A stretch of 64,000 nucleotides of DNA from Qipengyuania citrea (GCF_024171405.1 NZ_JALJZT010000002.1:806001-870000), one strand, 5' to 3'. Positions 42,026 through 51,395 are shown, numbered from the stretch's first letter. Notes: a model not told the origin generated them from the letters alone. Program-made: numbers and translations.

Positions 42026-42439
42026 ATGGCGGATATCCCCGAAATCGAGGCGCTGACGCCCTACGCCCGTTCGCTCGGCATTACGCTCGACAGCTGGGAG
42101 GATGGCACGCCAATTCTGTCGGTGCCATTCGACGAAATAGTCGAGGGACGCCCCGATCATTACCATGGCGGCGCGACCGGCGGCCTGCTCGAAACCGCGG
42201 GCTATGCCGTCTTGCGCGCCGAGCTGGCACGGCAGGACCGTGCCGCCATGCTCAAGCCGATCAACATCACCGTGCAATATCTCGCGGCGGGCAAGAGCCG
42301 CACCAGCTATGCCATGGGGCGGATCACCAAGCTCGGGCGGCGCAGCGCGAACATCACCGTCGAAGCGTGGCAGGACGATCGCAGCCGCCCGATCGCGACT
42401 GCCGTAATGAATGTCCTGATGGCCGAACCGACCGGCTAG
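42026..42439 (+). CDS. Second PaaI-type hotdog-fold thioesterase
   Basis: A 137-residue hotdog-fold protein with HYHGGATGGLLETAGYAVLR (the central helix with Glu) and KPINITVQYLAAGKSRTSYA. It differs from its upstream neighbour in its N-terminus and likely substrate. Its stop overlaps the convergent penicillin-binding protein's stop by four bases. The pair may act on different acyl-CoAs. Confidence 0.85.
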   Translation: MADIPEIEALTPYARSLGITLDSWEDGTPILSVPFDEIVEGRPDHYHGGATGGLLETAGYAVLRAELARQDRAAMLKPINITVQYLAAGKSRTSYAMGRITKLGRRSANITVEAWQDDRSRPIATAVMNVLMAEPTG

Positions 42440-44634
42440 TTACCCGCGTCCTCAGTCTCACGCAGCCGTTCGTCACGGCGGTTGCGGATCGCCTCGAAGC
42501 GGCGCTCGTCCGCGCGGCGGCGGGCTTCCTCGATCGCTTGTTCGTCCACGGCGAGGCCATCCTCGCCGATAGTAATGTCGACCGGGATGCCGTCGATCTC
42601 GGTCGAGAATACCGCCTCGCCATCGCGGATGCGCAGGCGCGAATTGCCATCGCCCAGCGGGATGTCATCGAGGCCGGGGACGTCGAGCGGCTCGATCGGC
42701 GTGCCGGGATCGTTTTGTTCGCGCGGCGCGGGCTGGCTCGGCGCAGCCTTCACGTTCATCGCCCCGTTCATGAAATCGCGCCAGATCTTCGCGGGCAGCC
42801 CCCCGCCGCTGATCCCGCCTGCGAGCGGCGAATTGTCGTCGTTCCCGATCCATACGCCGACCACCAGATCGCCCGCATAGCCGACGAACAGCGCATCGCG
42901 ATTGTCCTGGCTGGTCCCGGTCTTGCCGAAGTTCGGCCCGCGCAGCATCGCCGCGCGCCCGGTGCCGTCATTGATGGCGGCGCGCAGCATCCCCTGGATA
43001 TCGTCATGTGTCCGGCCGGATAGCGAACCGGGCCCGTCCCATAGCGTCTCCCACCAGCCCTTCTCTTCGCGCGCGAAGGCATGCGGTTCGACCGGGAAGG
43101 CATTGGCGGCAATGCCTGCATAAGCGGCGGTCAGTTCGATCAGCGTCATGCTGGTGGACCCCAGCGCGACGCTCGGATCGCCCTCGACGAAAGAGGCGCG
43201 GATGCCGAAGTCGCGCGCGGTCTGGATCACCTTCTCCGAACCCACTTCGTTGAACAGCCGCAGCGTCGCGACATTGCTCGACCGGGCAAGTGCATCGCGC
43301 AGCGTGATCGTGTCCGAATACCGCTCATTGGCATTGCGCGGGCGGTAGCTGCCCTCGGTGATCTCGGTATTCGCGATCTCGTCGTCGGGCGACCAGCCAT
43401 CGCGCAGCGCCGCCAGATAGACGAAGGTCTTGATGGTCGATCCCGGCTGGCGCTTGGCCTGCGTGGCGCGGTTGAAGGGCGATTTCGCATAGTCCTTGCC
43501 GCCGATCATCGCCACGACCTCGCCATTGCGGCGCATCGCGACAAGCGCGACCTGCGCCCCGCCCAGCGGCGCGCGCTGCGTCACCTGCCGCGCGATATTC
43601 TGCAGGCGGCTGTCGAGCGTGGTGGTCAGCGTCTGGCGTTCATAGCCCTGCTCGGTCAGTTCGCGCGCGCCGGGCAGCGCCCAGTCGGCGAAATAGGTCC
43701 CCGTGGGCAGATCGTTGCGCGTGCGCACATCGAGCGCGGGCGGCTTCATCGCGCGCGCTTCGGCCTCGGTGATATAGCCCGCATCGACCATCGATTGCAC
43801 CACGATCCGCATGCGCCGCTCCGCACGGTCGTAATGCCGGGTCGGGGCATAGGCGCTCGGCGCCTGCAACAACCCCGCGAGCATCGCCGCCTGGTTGGGT
43901 TTCAGGTTCTCCGGCTTGCGGTAGAAATAGTGCAGGCTCGCCGCGCGCAGCCCGTAAACATTGTCACCGAAATAGGCGTTGGAGAGATAGCGGCTGAGGA
44001 TGTCGTCCTTGGTCAGCCAGCTTTCCAGCCAGAAAGCGATCAGCGCCTCGCGCGCCTTGCGCGTCAGCGTGCGTTCGGGGGTCAGGAAGGTGAACTTTGC
44101 CAGCTGCTGGGTGATCGTGCTGCCCCCGCCGGTACCGGTGAAGGCCGCCCGGGCAATCCCGCGCGGGTCGATCCCCCAATGCGAATAGAACCGGCGATCC
44201 TCGGTCGCGAGGAACGCCGCGATCACATGCGGAGGCAGGTCCGCGACCGCGACCGGTTCGTCGGTTATCGCCCCATTGCGTGCGATCGGCGTGCCATCGG
44301 CGGCAAGCAGCGTGATCTGCGGGGCGGCTATCGGTTCGAGCGATTTCGAAAGCGGCGCGGTTATCGCCAGCCATGCGACCAGTACGATGAACAGGCCGAT
44401 TATCGCCGCGAGTATGCGCCCCAGCCACCAGCGCTTGCGGCGGCCGCGCCAGTAATCGCGTTGCCACCAGCGCAGGCGTTTTTTCTCTTCCGCTTCGAGC
44501 GCGCTGTCGAGGCGGTCGAGCCGGCTGTCCCAATCGTCGTAATCGAGCGCATCGTGGGTGGCGTAATAGCCGCTATGCGACGGAAGTTCCGCGTGCGGCT
44601 GCGGCCTGCGCCGGAAGAGGTTGAATACGCCCAT
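42436..44634 (-). CDS. Class A penicillin-binding protein (PBP1a-like)
   Basis: A 732-residue bifunctional peptidoglycan synthase. It has a charged cytoplasmic N-terminus, one membrane helix (about 72-92), a transglycosylase domain with the catalytic Glu in ATEDRRFYSHWGIDPRGIAR (E145), and a transpeptidase domain with SxxK in PGSTIKTF (S399/K402), SSN at 452-454 and KTGTSQ at 571. It polymerises and crosslinks cell-wall glycan. The C-terminus (about 650-732) is an acidic, charged extension. No partner gene is beside it. Confidence 0.92.
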   Translation of the reverse strand: MGVFNLFRRRPQPHAELPSHSGYYATHDALDYDDWDSRLDRLDSALEAEEKKRLRWWQRDYWRGRRKRWWLGRILAAIIGLFIVLVAWLAITAPLSKSLEPIAAPQITLLAADGTPIARNGAITDEPVAVADLPPHVIAAFLATEDRRFYSHWGIDPRGIARAAFTGTGGGSTITQQLAKFTFLTPERTLTRKAREALIAFWLESWLTKDDILSRYLSNAYFGDNVYGLRAASLHYFYRKPENLKPNQAAMLAGLLQAPSAYAPTRHYDRAERRMRIVVQSMVDAGYITEAEARAMKPPALDVRTRNDLPTGTYFADWALPGARELTEQGYERQTLTTTLDSRLQNIARQVTQRAPLGGAQVALVAMRRNGEVVAMIGGKDYAKSPFNRATQAKRQPGSTIKTFVYLAALRDGWSPDDEIANTEITEGSYRPRNANERYSDTITLRDALARSSNVATLRLFNEVGSEKVIQTARDFGIRASFVEGDPSVALGSTSMTLIELTAAYAGIAANAFPVEPHAFAREEKGWWETLWDGPGSLSGRTHDDIQGMLRAAINDGTGRAAMLRGPNFGKTGTSQDNRDALFVGYAGDLVVGVWIGNDDNSPLAGGISGGGLPAKIWRDFMNGAMNVKAAPSQPAPREQNDPGTPIEPLDVPGLDDIPLGDGNSRLRIRDGEAVFSTEIDGIPVDITIGEDGLAVDEQAIEEARRRADERRFEAIRNRRDERLRETEDAGN

Positions 44635-44683
44635 CGCCTACTGTGTTAACTGAACAATACAGGCAGGGATAGGGGGTCTCGCC

Positions 44684-45676
44684 TTAACTCTTGCCAACCA
44701 CGCTCTCGGGCAGGTCGTCGCCAAACACGCGCTGGTAGTATTCGGCCACCAGCATGCGCTCTTCCTCGTCGCATTTGTTGAGGAAGGACAGGCGGAAGGA
44801 GAAGCCGACATCCTTGAAGATGGCGTAATTCTGCGCCCAGGTGATGACCGTCCGCGGGCTCATCACGGTACTGATATCGCCATTGATGAAGCCCTGCCGC
44901 GACAAATCGGCGACCTTGATCATGTCGGCAAGGATCTTGGGATCGATATCGGGGTTCTTGGCCTCGACGATTCTCTGCTCGGTTTCAGCGGGCAGGTAGT
45001 TGAGGCCGACGACGATGTTCCAGCGGTCCATCTGGCCCTGGTTGATCTGCTGCGTGCCGTGATAGAGGCCCGAGGTATCGCCCAGCCCGACCGTGTTGGC
45101 GGTGGCGAACAGGCGAAAGCCCGGATCGGGGCGGATGACGCGGTTCTGGTCGAGCAGCGTCAGCTTGCCCTGCTGTTCGAGCACGCGCTGGATCACGAAC
45201 ATCACGTCTGGGCGGCCCGCGTCATATTCGTCGAACACCAGCGCCACCGGGTGCTGCAGCGCCCACGGCAGCAAGCCTTCGCGAAATTCGGTGACCTGCA
45301 ATCCGTCGCGCAGGACGATGGCGTCGCGCCCGACAAGGTCGATCCTGCTGATATGCGCATCGAGGTTGATACGGATGCACGGCCAATTGAGCCGCGCGGC
45401 GACCTGTTCGATATGCGTCGATTTGCCCGTGCCGTGATAGCCCTGCACCATCACGCGGCGATCGTGCGCGAAGCCTGCCAGGATCGCCAGCGTCGTGTCC
45501 GGGTCGAACACGTAGGATTCGTCGAGGTCGGGCGTGCGCTCGTCCGGCTTGGAGAAGGCGGGCACCTGCCAGTCGATATCGATCCCGAAGGTTTCGCGCA
45601 CGTCGACAGTGGTGTCGGGCGCGGGGAGGACGGTCTTGGCGGAAGCGTCGAAGCTCTTGTCGGTCATATCGTTCAT
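44684..45676 (-). CDS. cobS: Cobaltochelatase subunit CobS (AAA+ ATPase)
   Basis: A 330-residue MoxR-type AAA+ ATPase with Walker [10 protein letters not shown] (79-87), [15 protein letters not shown] (Walker B) and [20 protein letters not shown] (sensor). CobS with CobT drives cobalt insertion by CobN in aerobic cobalamin synthesis. cobT is not adjacent, although in many sphingomonads cobS, a J-domain gene and bolA sit close together; here the latter two are about 5 kb away. A start at 45667 (MTDKSFD) is an alternative. Confidence 0.9.
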   Translation of the reverse strand: MNDMTDKSFDASAKTVLPAPDTTVDVRETFGIDIDWQVPAFSKPDERTPDLDESYVFDPDTTLAILAGFAHDRRVMVQGYHGTGKSTHIEQVAARLNWPCIRINLDAHISRIDLVGRDAIVLRDGLQVTEFREGLLPWALQHPVALVFDEYDAGRPDVMFVIQRVLEQQGKLTLLDQNRVIRPDPGFRLFATANTVGLGDTSGLYHGTQQINQGQMDRWNIVVGLNYLPAETEQRIVEAKNPDIDPKILADMIKVADLSRQGFINGDISTVMSPRTVITWAQNYAIFKDVGFSFRLSFLNKCDEEERMLVAEYYQRVFGDDLPESVVGKS

Positions 45677-45783
45677 CGCGTGTGGCGGGGTAGCGGGATG
45701 GATAGGTAGCTGCAAGCAACGAAATTGCACCCCGGCCCAAGCATCCCTCGACTCCCCTTGCAAGCGGTCGCATAGTCGCGCCG

Positions 45784-46629
45784 ATGCCGCCGATCCCCTT
45801 GTCCGAACGCCTGCGCCTCAAGCTCGTCGAGCAGGTGCGCGGCGTGTTCAACGACGTGGAGAGCGGGCAGCAGCCGGTCCCGCCGTCGGACGAGGCACTG
45901 TTCGCCAGGGACACGCCGATCCGGATGGTCCATGCCGATATCGTGGCAATGATGGTCGGCGGGATCCGCGGCCTGCTGCTGCAGATGCTGCATCCGCATG
46001 CGCTCCAAGGCGTGCTCGACCATTCGAACTTCCGCAGCGACATGCACGGACGGCTGCGGCGGACCGCACGGTTCATCGCGGTGACGACCTTCGGCCACCG
46101 GGACGATGCACAGGCGGCGATCGACCGCGTCAACCGCATCCACGCTGCGGTCGGCGGGACATTGCCCGACGGATCGCCCTATTCCGCCAGCGATCCGCGC
46201 GTACTGGCGTGGGTGCATGTGGCCGAAGCGACCAGCTTCCTCGCCGCCTATCTGCGCCATGTGCGGCCCGACATGCCGGGCGACGAACAGGACGAATACT
46301 ATCGCCAGTTCGCGGTTATCGCACTGGCGCTGGGTGCCGACCCGGTGCCGACGAACCGCGCCGAAGCCGAAGCGATCTTTCGCGAATTGCGCAGCGACCT
46401 GGCCGCATCGCCCGCCGCGCGCGAGGTCGCCGATCTCCTGCTCAGTCAGCGCCCCAAGGGCGCCCCGCCCGCGGTCCAGACGCTGCTCGGCGCCGAAGCG
46501 GTGGCGCTGCTGCCACCGTTCGCGCGCTCGATGCTCGGTCTCGAACGACCCGGGCTGGCGGCGATCCCCGCGCGTGCGGCGACCTGGGGCATGGGCAAGA
46601 CGCTGCGCTGGGCGTTTCGCCAGACCTAG
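45784..46629 (+). CDS. MpaB-family oxygenase-like protein (DUF2236)
   Basis: A 281-residue helical protein. The [18 protein letters not shown] and [18 protein letters not shown] segments and later [15 protein letters not shown] match the DUF2236 family, related to haem-dependent latex-clearing protein and fungal MpaB oxygenases. A bound haem is therefore possible, but the substrate is unknown. It is divergent from cobS, which is 107 bases upstream, and its stop overlaps the convergent HxlR gene by four bases. Confidence 0.82.
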   Translation: MPPIPLSERLRLKLVEQVRGVFNDVESGQQPVPPSDEALFARDTPIRMVHADIVAMMVGGIRGLLLQMLHPHALQGVLDHSNFRSDMHGRLRRTARFIAVTTFGHRDDAQAAIDRVNRIHAAVGGTLPDGSPYSASDPRVLAWVHVAEATSFLAAYLRHVRPDMPGDEQDEYYRQFAVIALALGADPVPTNRAEAEAIFRELRSDLAASPAAREVADLLLSQRPKGAPPAVQTLLGAEAVALLPPFARSMLGLERPGLAAIPARAATWGMGKTLRWAFRQT

Positions 46630-47288
46630 GCGATCGGCGCGGGCAATTCGAAGATATCGGCATAGGCGAGCGCCAGATCGCGGTCCCCCTCGATAACCAG
46701 TCCGGCATCGCGCTCTAGCTCGTCGGCTCCTACCCCGCCATAGAGCAAGCCCGCCAAAACGGGGGCGCCGGGCGCGCGGAACACCGCCTGGGCAATACCC
46801 GGATCGGCGCGCTCGATCGGCAGTCGGCCATCAGCCATGCGCGCGACGAAGGTTTCGCCCCCGATGTCGAAGCCGATCGTCGCCTGCATGCCCGCGGCCT
46901 TGGCGGGATCGAACATCGTGCGCATCGACAGCATCAGCGATACCGGCGAAAGCGGCAGCGTGGGATCGTGCCGTGACGACATCGCCGCCCAGCGCCCCAG
47001 CTCCTGCACCAGCGGTTCGGCGCGATAACCCCATTCGGTCAGTTCATAGACCTGCGCCGATACCGGCGGCGGCAGCTTGCGCCGGTTCAGCACGCCTGCT
47101 TCCTCCAGCCCTGCCAGCCGTTCGGTCAGTACCTTCGCGGAAATGCCCGGCAGCCTGGCGCGCAGGTCGGAAAACCGCCGGGCACCGAACATGAGTTCCC
47201 TGACAACGAGCAGCGCCCAGCGTTCACCCACCAGCTCCATCGCAAACGCCGTTCCGCAAGCGTCGTCGTACCATTTTCCGTGACCCAT
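46626..47288 (-). CDS. HxlR-family transcriptional regulator
   Basis: A 220-residue protein: a winged-helix domain with GTAFAMELVGERWALLVVRE, FGARRFSDLRARLPGISAKV and AEPLVQELGRWA, followed by an unusual C-terminal domain of about 110 residues with MQATIGFDIGGETFVARMAD. The extension might bind a lipid or sterol-like ligand, as SCP2-like folds do; this is a guess. The ATG at 47288 is used, since the earlier ATG at 47309 would put its first seven codons over the first operator. Two tandem palindromes lie immediately upstream. It is divergent from the VOC gene. Confidence 0.85.
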   Translation of the reverse strand: MGHGKWYDDACGTAFAMELVGERWALLVVRELMFGARRFSDLRARLPGISAKVLTERLAGLEEAGVLNRRKLPPPVSAQVYELTEWGYRAEPLVQELGRWAAMSSRHDPTLPLSPVSLMLSMRTMFDPAKAAGMQATIGFDIGGETFVARMADGRLPIERADPGIAQAVFRAPGAPVLAGLLYGGVGADELERDAGLVIEGDRDLALAYADIFELPAPIA

Positions 47289-47326
47289 AGTTTCTTTTTG
47301 TAACTTCATAGTTGCTTTTAGTAACT
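47289..47326. promoter_or_regulatory. Two tandem inverted repeats, probable HxlR operators
   Basis: AGTT-N9-AACT occurs at 47289-47305 and again at 47310-47326. Both have T-rich centres and are exactly 21 bases apart, about two helical turns, so dimers would bind the same DNA face. The first touches the regulator's start, and the pair is within 60-95 bases of the divergent VOC gene. Autoregulation and control of that gene series are likely. Confidence 0.7.
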
Positions 47327-47381
47327 CATCAACGCATCACACTCAAGGTCCGAGTCGGTCGGGCCCTTTAGGGAGAGCGTC

Positions 47382-47813
47382 ATGAGCAAGTTGATATTCG
47401 TAAACCTGCCGGTCACGGACTTGGCACGATCCACGGCGTTTTACGAGGCGGTCGGTTTCACCAAGAACCCCAAGTTCAGCAATGAGCAGGCTTCGTGCAT
47501 GGTGTGGTCGGACACAATTCACTTCATGCTGCTGAGGCATGATTTCTGGAAGACCTTCACCGACAAGCAGATTGTCGATGCGCCCAAAGCGGCGCAGGTC
47601 CTGCTGTGCCTGATTCGCGACAGCAGGGACGAGGTCGATGCCATGGTCGCGCAGGCCGGGGCCGCCGGTGGTCGGCTCGACCCAACGCCGGTGCAGGAAA
47701 TGGGCTTCATGTACGGGCGCAGCTTCGAAGATCCCGACGGCCATATCTTCGAGATCAGCTGGATGGACCCGCAGATGGCCGCCGAAGGTCCGCCCGCCGA
47801 AGCGATGGCCTGA
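47382..47813 (+). CDS. VOC-family (glyoxalase-like) protein
   Basis: A 143-residue vicinal-oxygen-chelate protein: VNLPVTDLARSTAFYEAVGF, then MVWSDTIHFMLLRHDFW and a final GRSFEDPDGHIFEISWMDPQ with the metal-ligand Glu. Such proteins bind divalent metal and act in detoxification or resistance. No specific substrate is evident. It is the first gene of a plus-strand run that ends at the reductase-like gene (50796), and is divergent from HxlR. Confidence 0.86.
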   Translation: MSKLIFVNLPVTDLARSTAFYEAVGFTKNPKFSNEQASCMVWSDTIHFMLLRHDFWKTFTDKQIVDAPKAAQVLLCLIRDSRDEVDAMVAQAGAAGGRLDPTPVQEMGFMYGRSFEDPDGHIFEISWMDPQMAAEGPPAEAMA

Positions 47814-47836
47814 CACCAGACTGGAGGAACGAACAG

Positions 47837-48208
47837 ATGTATATCGACGGATTTGTGATGGCGGTCCCCACCACCAACAAGGACAAGTTCACTGCGCATG
47901 CCGAAATGGCGGACAGTGTTTTCATCGACTTAGGCGCGAAACGCGTGATCGAATGCTGGGGCGATGACGTGCCTGACGGCGAAACCACCGACTTCCGCAA
48001 GGCAGTGAAGGCCAAGGATGACGAGGCCGTGGTGTTCTCCTGGATCGAATGGCCGGACAAGCAGACCCGCGATGCCGCCATGGCGAAGATGATGTCCGAG
48101 GACTTCTCCGATGAGCGGATGGATCAGGAGAAGAACCCAATGCCGTTCGACGGCAAGCGGTTGATCTTCGGCGGGTTCGCCCCCGTCGCCGAACTCAAGG
48201 GAGCATGA
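47837..48208 (+). CDS. DUF1428-family protein
   Basis: A 123-residue protein starting MYIDGFVMAVPTTNKDKFTA, with DLGAKRVIECWGDDVPDG and PFDGKRLIFGGFAPVAEL, the DUF1428 pattern of a dimeric alpha/beta-barrel fold. Function unproven. It overlaps the next VOC gene by four bases (ATGA) and lies 23 bases after the first VOC gene. Confidence 0.86.
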   Translation: MYIDGFVMAVPTTNKDKFTAHAEMADSVFIDLGAKRVIECWGDDVPDGETTDFRKAVKAKDDEAVVFSWIEWPDKQTRDAAMAKMMSEDFSDERMDQEKNPMPFDGKRLIFGGFAPVAELKGA

Positions 48209-48981
48209 CCATGACCAACGCCCAGGGCGATTTCGTGTGGTACGAGCTGATGACCACGGATGCTGATGCGGCGCAGGCGTTCTACGAACCGCTGATCGGC
48301 TGGACCTTCACCGATAGCGGCACGCCGGATGTCGATTACCGGATCGGCAGCATGGCGGGCACCGAAGTGGTCGGCATGATGCAATTGAGCGAGGAGATGT
48401 TGCAGGGCGGCGCGCGCCCGGCGTGGATCGGCTATATCGCGGTCGACGATATCGGCGCTTCGATTGCCGCGCTGAAGGACAGGGGCGGCCAGCTGTTCAT
48501 GGGACCCAACCACCTCGACGGCGTGGGCCATATGGCAATGGTCGCCGATCCGCAGGGTGCCCCCTTCTACCTGATGCAGCCCGAAGGCGAAGGCAGCGAA
48601 TCCTTCGCCAAGCACGAACCCCGCGACGGGCATTGCGCCTGGAACGAACTGGTCACCGAAGACCCGGACGCAGCGGGCGTGTTCTATTCCGCGCTGTTCG
48701 GCTGGCAGAAGGGCGAGGCGATGGAGATGGGCGAATTGGGCCTCTACCAGATTTACAACCATGCCGATTACGGGCTTGGCGCAATGATGGCGCGGCCTGA
48801 ACAGATGCCGGTGTCGCTGTGGTGCTACTATTTCCGCGTCCCCGAAATCGGCGCGGCGAAGGCTTATTTCGAGACAAACGGCGGGCAGGTCGTCAACGGG
48901 CCGATGGAAATTCCGGGCGGCGAATTTGCGCTCCAGGCGGTCGATCCGCAGGGTGCGATGGTCTCGCTGATCGGCAAGTAG
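48205..48981 (+). CDS. Two-domain VOC-family protein
   Basis: A 258-residue protein with two glyoxalase-like modules: FVWYELMTTDADAAQAFYEP with GHMAMVADPQGAPFYLMQPE, then CAWNELVTEDPDAAGVFYSA with EFALQAVDPQGAMVSLIGK. Each module has the residues that begin and end a betaalphabeta-beta-beta-beta unit. Likely a small-molecule-binding or detoxifying enzyme. It starts with an ATGA overlap on the DUF1428 gene and is followed by the GST after 13 bases. Confidence 0.86.
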   Translation: MTMTNAQGDFVWYELMTTDADAAQAFYEPLIGWTFTDSGTPDVDYRIGSMAGTEVVGMMQLSEEMLQGGARPAWIGYIAVDDIGASIAALKDRGGQLFMGPNHLDGVGHMAMVADPQGAPFYLMQPEGEGSESFAKHEPRDGHCAWNELVTEDPDAAGVFYSALFGWQKGEAMEMGELGLYQIYNHADYGLGAMMARPEQMPVSLWCYYFRVPEIGAAKAYFETNGGQVVNGPMEIPGGEFALQAVDPQGAMVSLIGK

Positions 48982-48994
48982 GGAAGCTGGGAAA

Positions 48995-49639
48995 ATGGCG
49001 GATTATACATTCTACACCAATCCGATGAGCCGCGGGCAGATCGTCCGCTGGGCACTGCACGAAGCGGGTGCGGATTACGAACAGCAGATCGTCGAATACG
49101 GCCCGACGGAGGGCAAGCCCGCAGCGTTCATTGCGGCCAACCCGATGGGCAAGGTGCCCACTCTGGTCCACCATCACCGCGATCACGATCATGTCGTGAC
49201 CGAGGCTGCCGCGATTTGCCACTACCTTGCAGAAATGCACCCCGATACCGGCCTACTTCCCGAAGCACATGAAAAAGCGCGATATTTCCGCTATCTGTTC
49301 TTTGCCGCCGGGCCGGTAGAGCAAGCCATCATCGCCAATTCGATGGGCTGGGCGATCGATCCGCAAAAGGAAGGCTCGCTGGGCTTTGGCAGCTACGAAC
49401 GCATGGTCGACGCCTTCGAAACCATGCTGACCGGGCGCGATTACGTGTGCGGCGATCGTTTCACGATGGCCGACGTCTATGTCGGCAGCCAGGTCGACTG
49501 GGGCCTTGCGTTTGGCACCCTGCCGCAGCGCGATGCCTTCGCCGCCTATGCCGAACGGTTGCGCACGCGCGAGGCGTACATGGCCGCAAAGGCAATCGAC
49601 AACGACCTGATCGCACAGCGGGAGGCCGCCGATGCCTGA
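48995..49639 (+). CDS. Glutathione S-transferase
   Basis: A 214-residue GST: TFYTNPMSRGQIVRWALHEA (Ser/Tyr start region), PMGKVPTLVHHHRDHDHVVT and ESA-like TEAAAICHYLAEMHPD binding glutathione, then a helical C-terminal domain with CGDRFTMADVYVG. It adds glutathione to electrophiles. Glutathione can be made here, as gshA is present. It overlaps the next gene by eight bases, inside the HxlR-linked run. Confidence 0.88.
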   Translation: MADYTFYTNPMSRGQIVRWALHEAGADYEQQIVEYGPTEGKPAAFIAANPMGKVPTLVHHHRDHDHVVTEAAAICHYLAEMHPDTGLLPEAHEKARYFRYLFFAAGPVEQAIIANSMGWAIDPQKEGSLGFGSYERMVDAFETMLTGRDYVCGDRFTMADVYVGSQVDWGLAFGTLPQRDAFAAYAERLRTREAYMAAKAIDNDLIAQREAADA

Positions 49640-50120
49640 GGCACGCAAGGCGAGTGTATTTCTGTGGTTCGACAGCGAGGCGGAGGACGCGGCGCGGTTT
49701 TATGCCGAAACATTCCCCGACAGCCGAATCGACAATCTCGTGCGCCCCGTAAACGACGTGCCCGGCACCAAGGCCGGCGAGGTCCAGATCGTCGAGATGA
49801 CCTTGCTCGGCATACCGTACGCGCTGCTCAATGCGGGGCCGCACCCCGTCCCCAACGATGCCTACTCGCTGCAGGTCTATACCGAGGACCAGGCAGAGAC
49901 CAACCGCTACTGGGATGCGATTGTCGGCAATGGCGGCGAGGAAATCATGTGCGGCTGGTGCAAGGACAAATGGGGCTATCGCTGGCAGATCACGCCCCGC
50001 GCCTTGATGGCGTCGCTGACCGATCCCGATCCCGCGGCGTCGAAGCGCGCACAGGAAGCGATGCTGACGATGAAGAAGATCGACATCGCCGCGATCGAAG
50101 CCGCCAAACGCGGAGACTGA
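49632..50120 (+). CDS. PhnB/YjdN-like VOC protein
   Basis: A 162-residue protein of the glyoxalase superfamily, 3-demethylubiquinone-methyltransferase-like group: VFLWFDSEAEDAARFYAETF, LLGIPYALLNAGPHPVPND and GWCKDKWGYRWQITPRAL. Despite the family label, no methyltransferase activity is implied. It overlaps the GST stop by eight bases and abuts the reductase gene after one base. Confidence 0.85.
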   Translation: MPEARKASVFLWFDSEAEDAARFYAETFPDSRIDNLVRPVNDVPGTKAGEVQIVEMTLLGIPYALLNAGPHPVPNDAYSLQVYTEDQAETNRYWDAIVGNGGEEIMCGWCKDKWGYRWQITPRALMASLTDPDPAASKRAQEAMLTMKKIDIAAIEAAKRGD

Positions 50121-50121
50121 T

Positions 50122-50796
50122 ATGGCACGCAAGATTACCGGTTCGCTATTCGTTTCCCTCGATGGAGTGATCCAGGCACCCGGCGGGCCAACCGAAGACC
50201 CCACCAACGGGTTCGACCAAGGTGGTTGGCTGTTCAAGCTTCCGGACGACGGCGTGAACCAGACCTTGGGCGAGTTGTTCGGCGGCGCATACGATCTGCT
50301 GCTTGGCCGCCGGACCTACGATATCTTTGCCGCCTATTGGCCGTATATCGAAGGGCCCGAGGCAGCGCTGGGCAAGGCATTTTCCCACGCCAACAAATAT
50401 GTGCTCACCGGTAGCAACGCCCCGCTGCCGTGGGAGAACAGCCGCCGCCTGACGGATTGGGAGGAGGTGGCCAAGCTAAAGGAGAGCGAGGGCCCGGACC
50501 TGATCGTGCAAGGTTCGGGATCGATCTACCCCGGCCTGCTGGGCGCCGGTTTGCTCGATCGACTGATCCTCATAACCTATCCGGTAATCCTGGGCCGCGG
50601 CAAACGCTGGTTCGGGGCGGAAACGCCGGCTCGCAAGCTGGGCATGACCGACCACTACGTCACCGACAAGGGGACAATCATTGCCAGCTATGCCCCGGAC
50701 GGCGATTTGCCGGCATACCCTGCCGACGCGCTCACACCGAGCACCAGCGACCGCGAAGCGGAACGGCAAGCGCGGATTGCCAATGGCACCTGGTAG
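50122..50796 (+). CDS. Dihydrofolate-reductase-like (RibD C-terminal) protein
   Basis: A 224-residue protein with the RibD C-terminal/dihydrofolate reductase-like fold: ITGSLFVSLDGVIQAPGGPT, LLLGRRTYDIFAAYWPYIEG, and LIVQGSGSIYPGLLGAGLLD with LILITYPVILGRGKRWFG. It probably uses NADPH, substrate unknown. It ends the plus-strand series begun by the VOC gene at 47382, five bases before the convergent J-domain gene. Confidence 0.85.
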   Translation: MARKITGSLFVSLDGVIQAPGGPTEDPTNGFDQGGWLFKLPDDGVNQTLGELFGGAYDLLLGRRTYDIFAAYWPYIEGPEAALGKAFSHANKYVLTGSNAPLPWENSRRLTDWEEVAKLKESEGPDLIVQGSGSIYPGLLGAGLLDRLILITYPVILGRGKRWFGAETPARKLGMTDHYVTDKGTIIASYAPDGDLPAYPADALTPSTSDREAERQARIANGTW

Positions 50797-50801
50797 GCGG
50801 G

Positions 50802-51395
50802 TCAGGCGATCGCGCGTGATTTGCGCAGCATCTGATAGGCTTCGACTACGCGGTTGAGCCGCGTTTCGTGCTGGCGGTCGCCGCCGTTGCGGTCGGGGTG
50901 GTAACGGCGCACGAGTTCGGAATAGCGGCGGCGCAGGCCGCGCCGGTCGACGTCGAGCCCCAGCCCCATGGTTTCGAGCGCCTCGGCTTCCTCGCGGCTG
51001 AAGCGGCCGTCCATCGCCATTTCGGCTTCGCGGCGCGCGCGGCTCTTGATCCCGCTGGCGCGCGCGGAGATTGCATCGAGCGGATCGGTGAAATCGGCCC
51101 AGCGCGGCATGCCGTCCACCCCGGCGGTGGGGCGAAAGCTCGGGCTTTCGGTGCGCCAGCCCGCGCCCGGCGCCTGCGCGGCGAAGATTTCCTCGGCGCT
51201 CATGCCTTCGAACCAGTCATAGCCCGCATTGAATTCGCGCACATGGTCGAGACACAGCCAGCGCCATTCGGCGGGCCCGTCGAAACCGTGGCCCTGCCCG
51301 CTGGGCGCGCGAAATTCGCCCGGCTCGTCGCAGGTGGGATGGGCGCAGACCCGGCCCGAGCCTGCATGTTGTCCGTGAAACTTTGTCTGGCGCAT
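50802..51395 (-). CDS. J-domain protein
   Basis: A 197-residue protein whose C-terminus is a J-domain: MGLGLDVDRRGLRRRYSELV, then RRYHPDRNGGD with the essential HPD, and LNRVVEAYQMLRKSRAIA. The first half has CAHPTCDEPGEFRAP and CLDHVREFNAGYDWFEGMS, a zinc-like Cys/His set (C17, C22 and C48-H50 roughly). J-proteins activate Hsp70 ATPase. In related genomes it lies next to bolA, as here, and often near cobS. Confidence 0.88.
   Translation of the reverse strand: MRQTKFHGQHAGSGRVCAHPTCDEPGEFRAPSGQGHGFDGPAEWRWLCLDHVREFNAGYDWFEGMSAEEIFAAQAPGAGWRTESPSFRPTAGVDGMPRWADFTDPLDAISARASGIKSRARREAEMAMDGRFSREEAEALETMGLGLDVDRRGLRRRYSELVRRYHPDRNGGDRQHETRLNRVVEAYQMLRKSRAIA

Noticed and set aside
43081..44649. 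522-codon plus-strand open frame
   Set aside because: It is antisense to the penicillin-binding protein, whose catalytic motifs are complete in the opposite frame.
47286..47309. Earlier HxlR start at 47309
   Set aside because: It would add seven residues encoded by the first operator repeat. The ATG at 47288 is preferred, but neither has a strong ribosome site.
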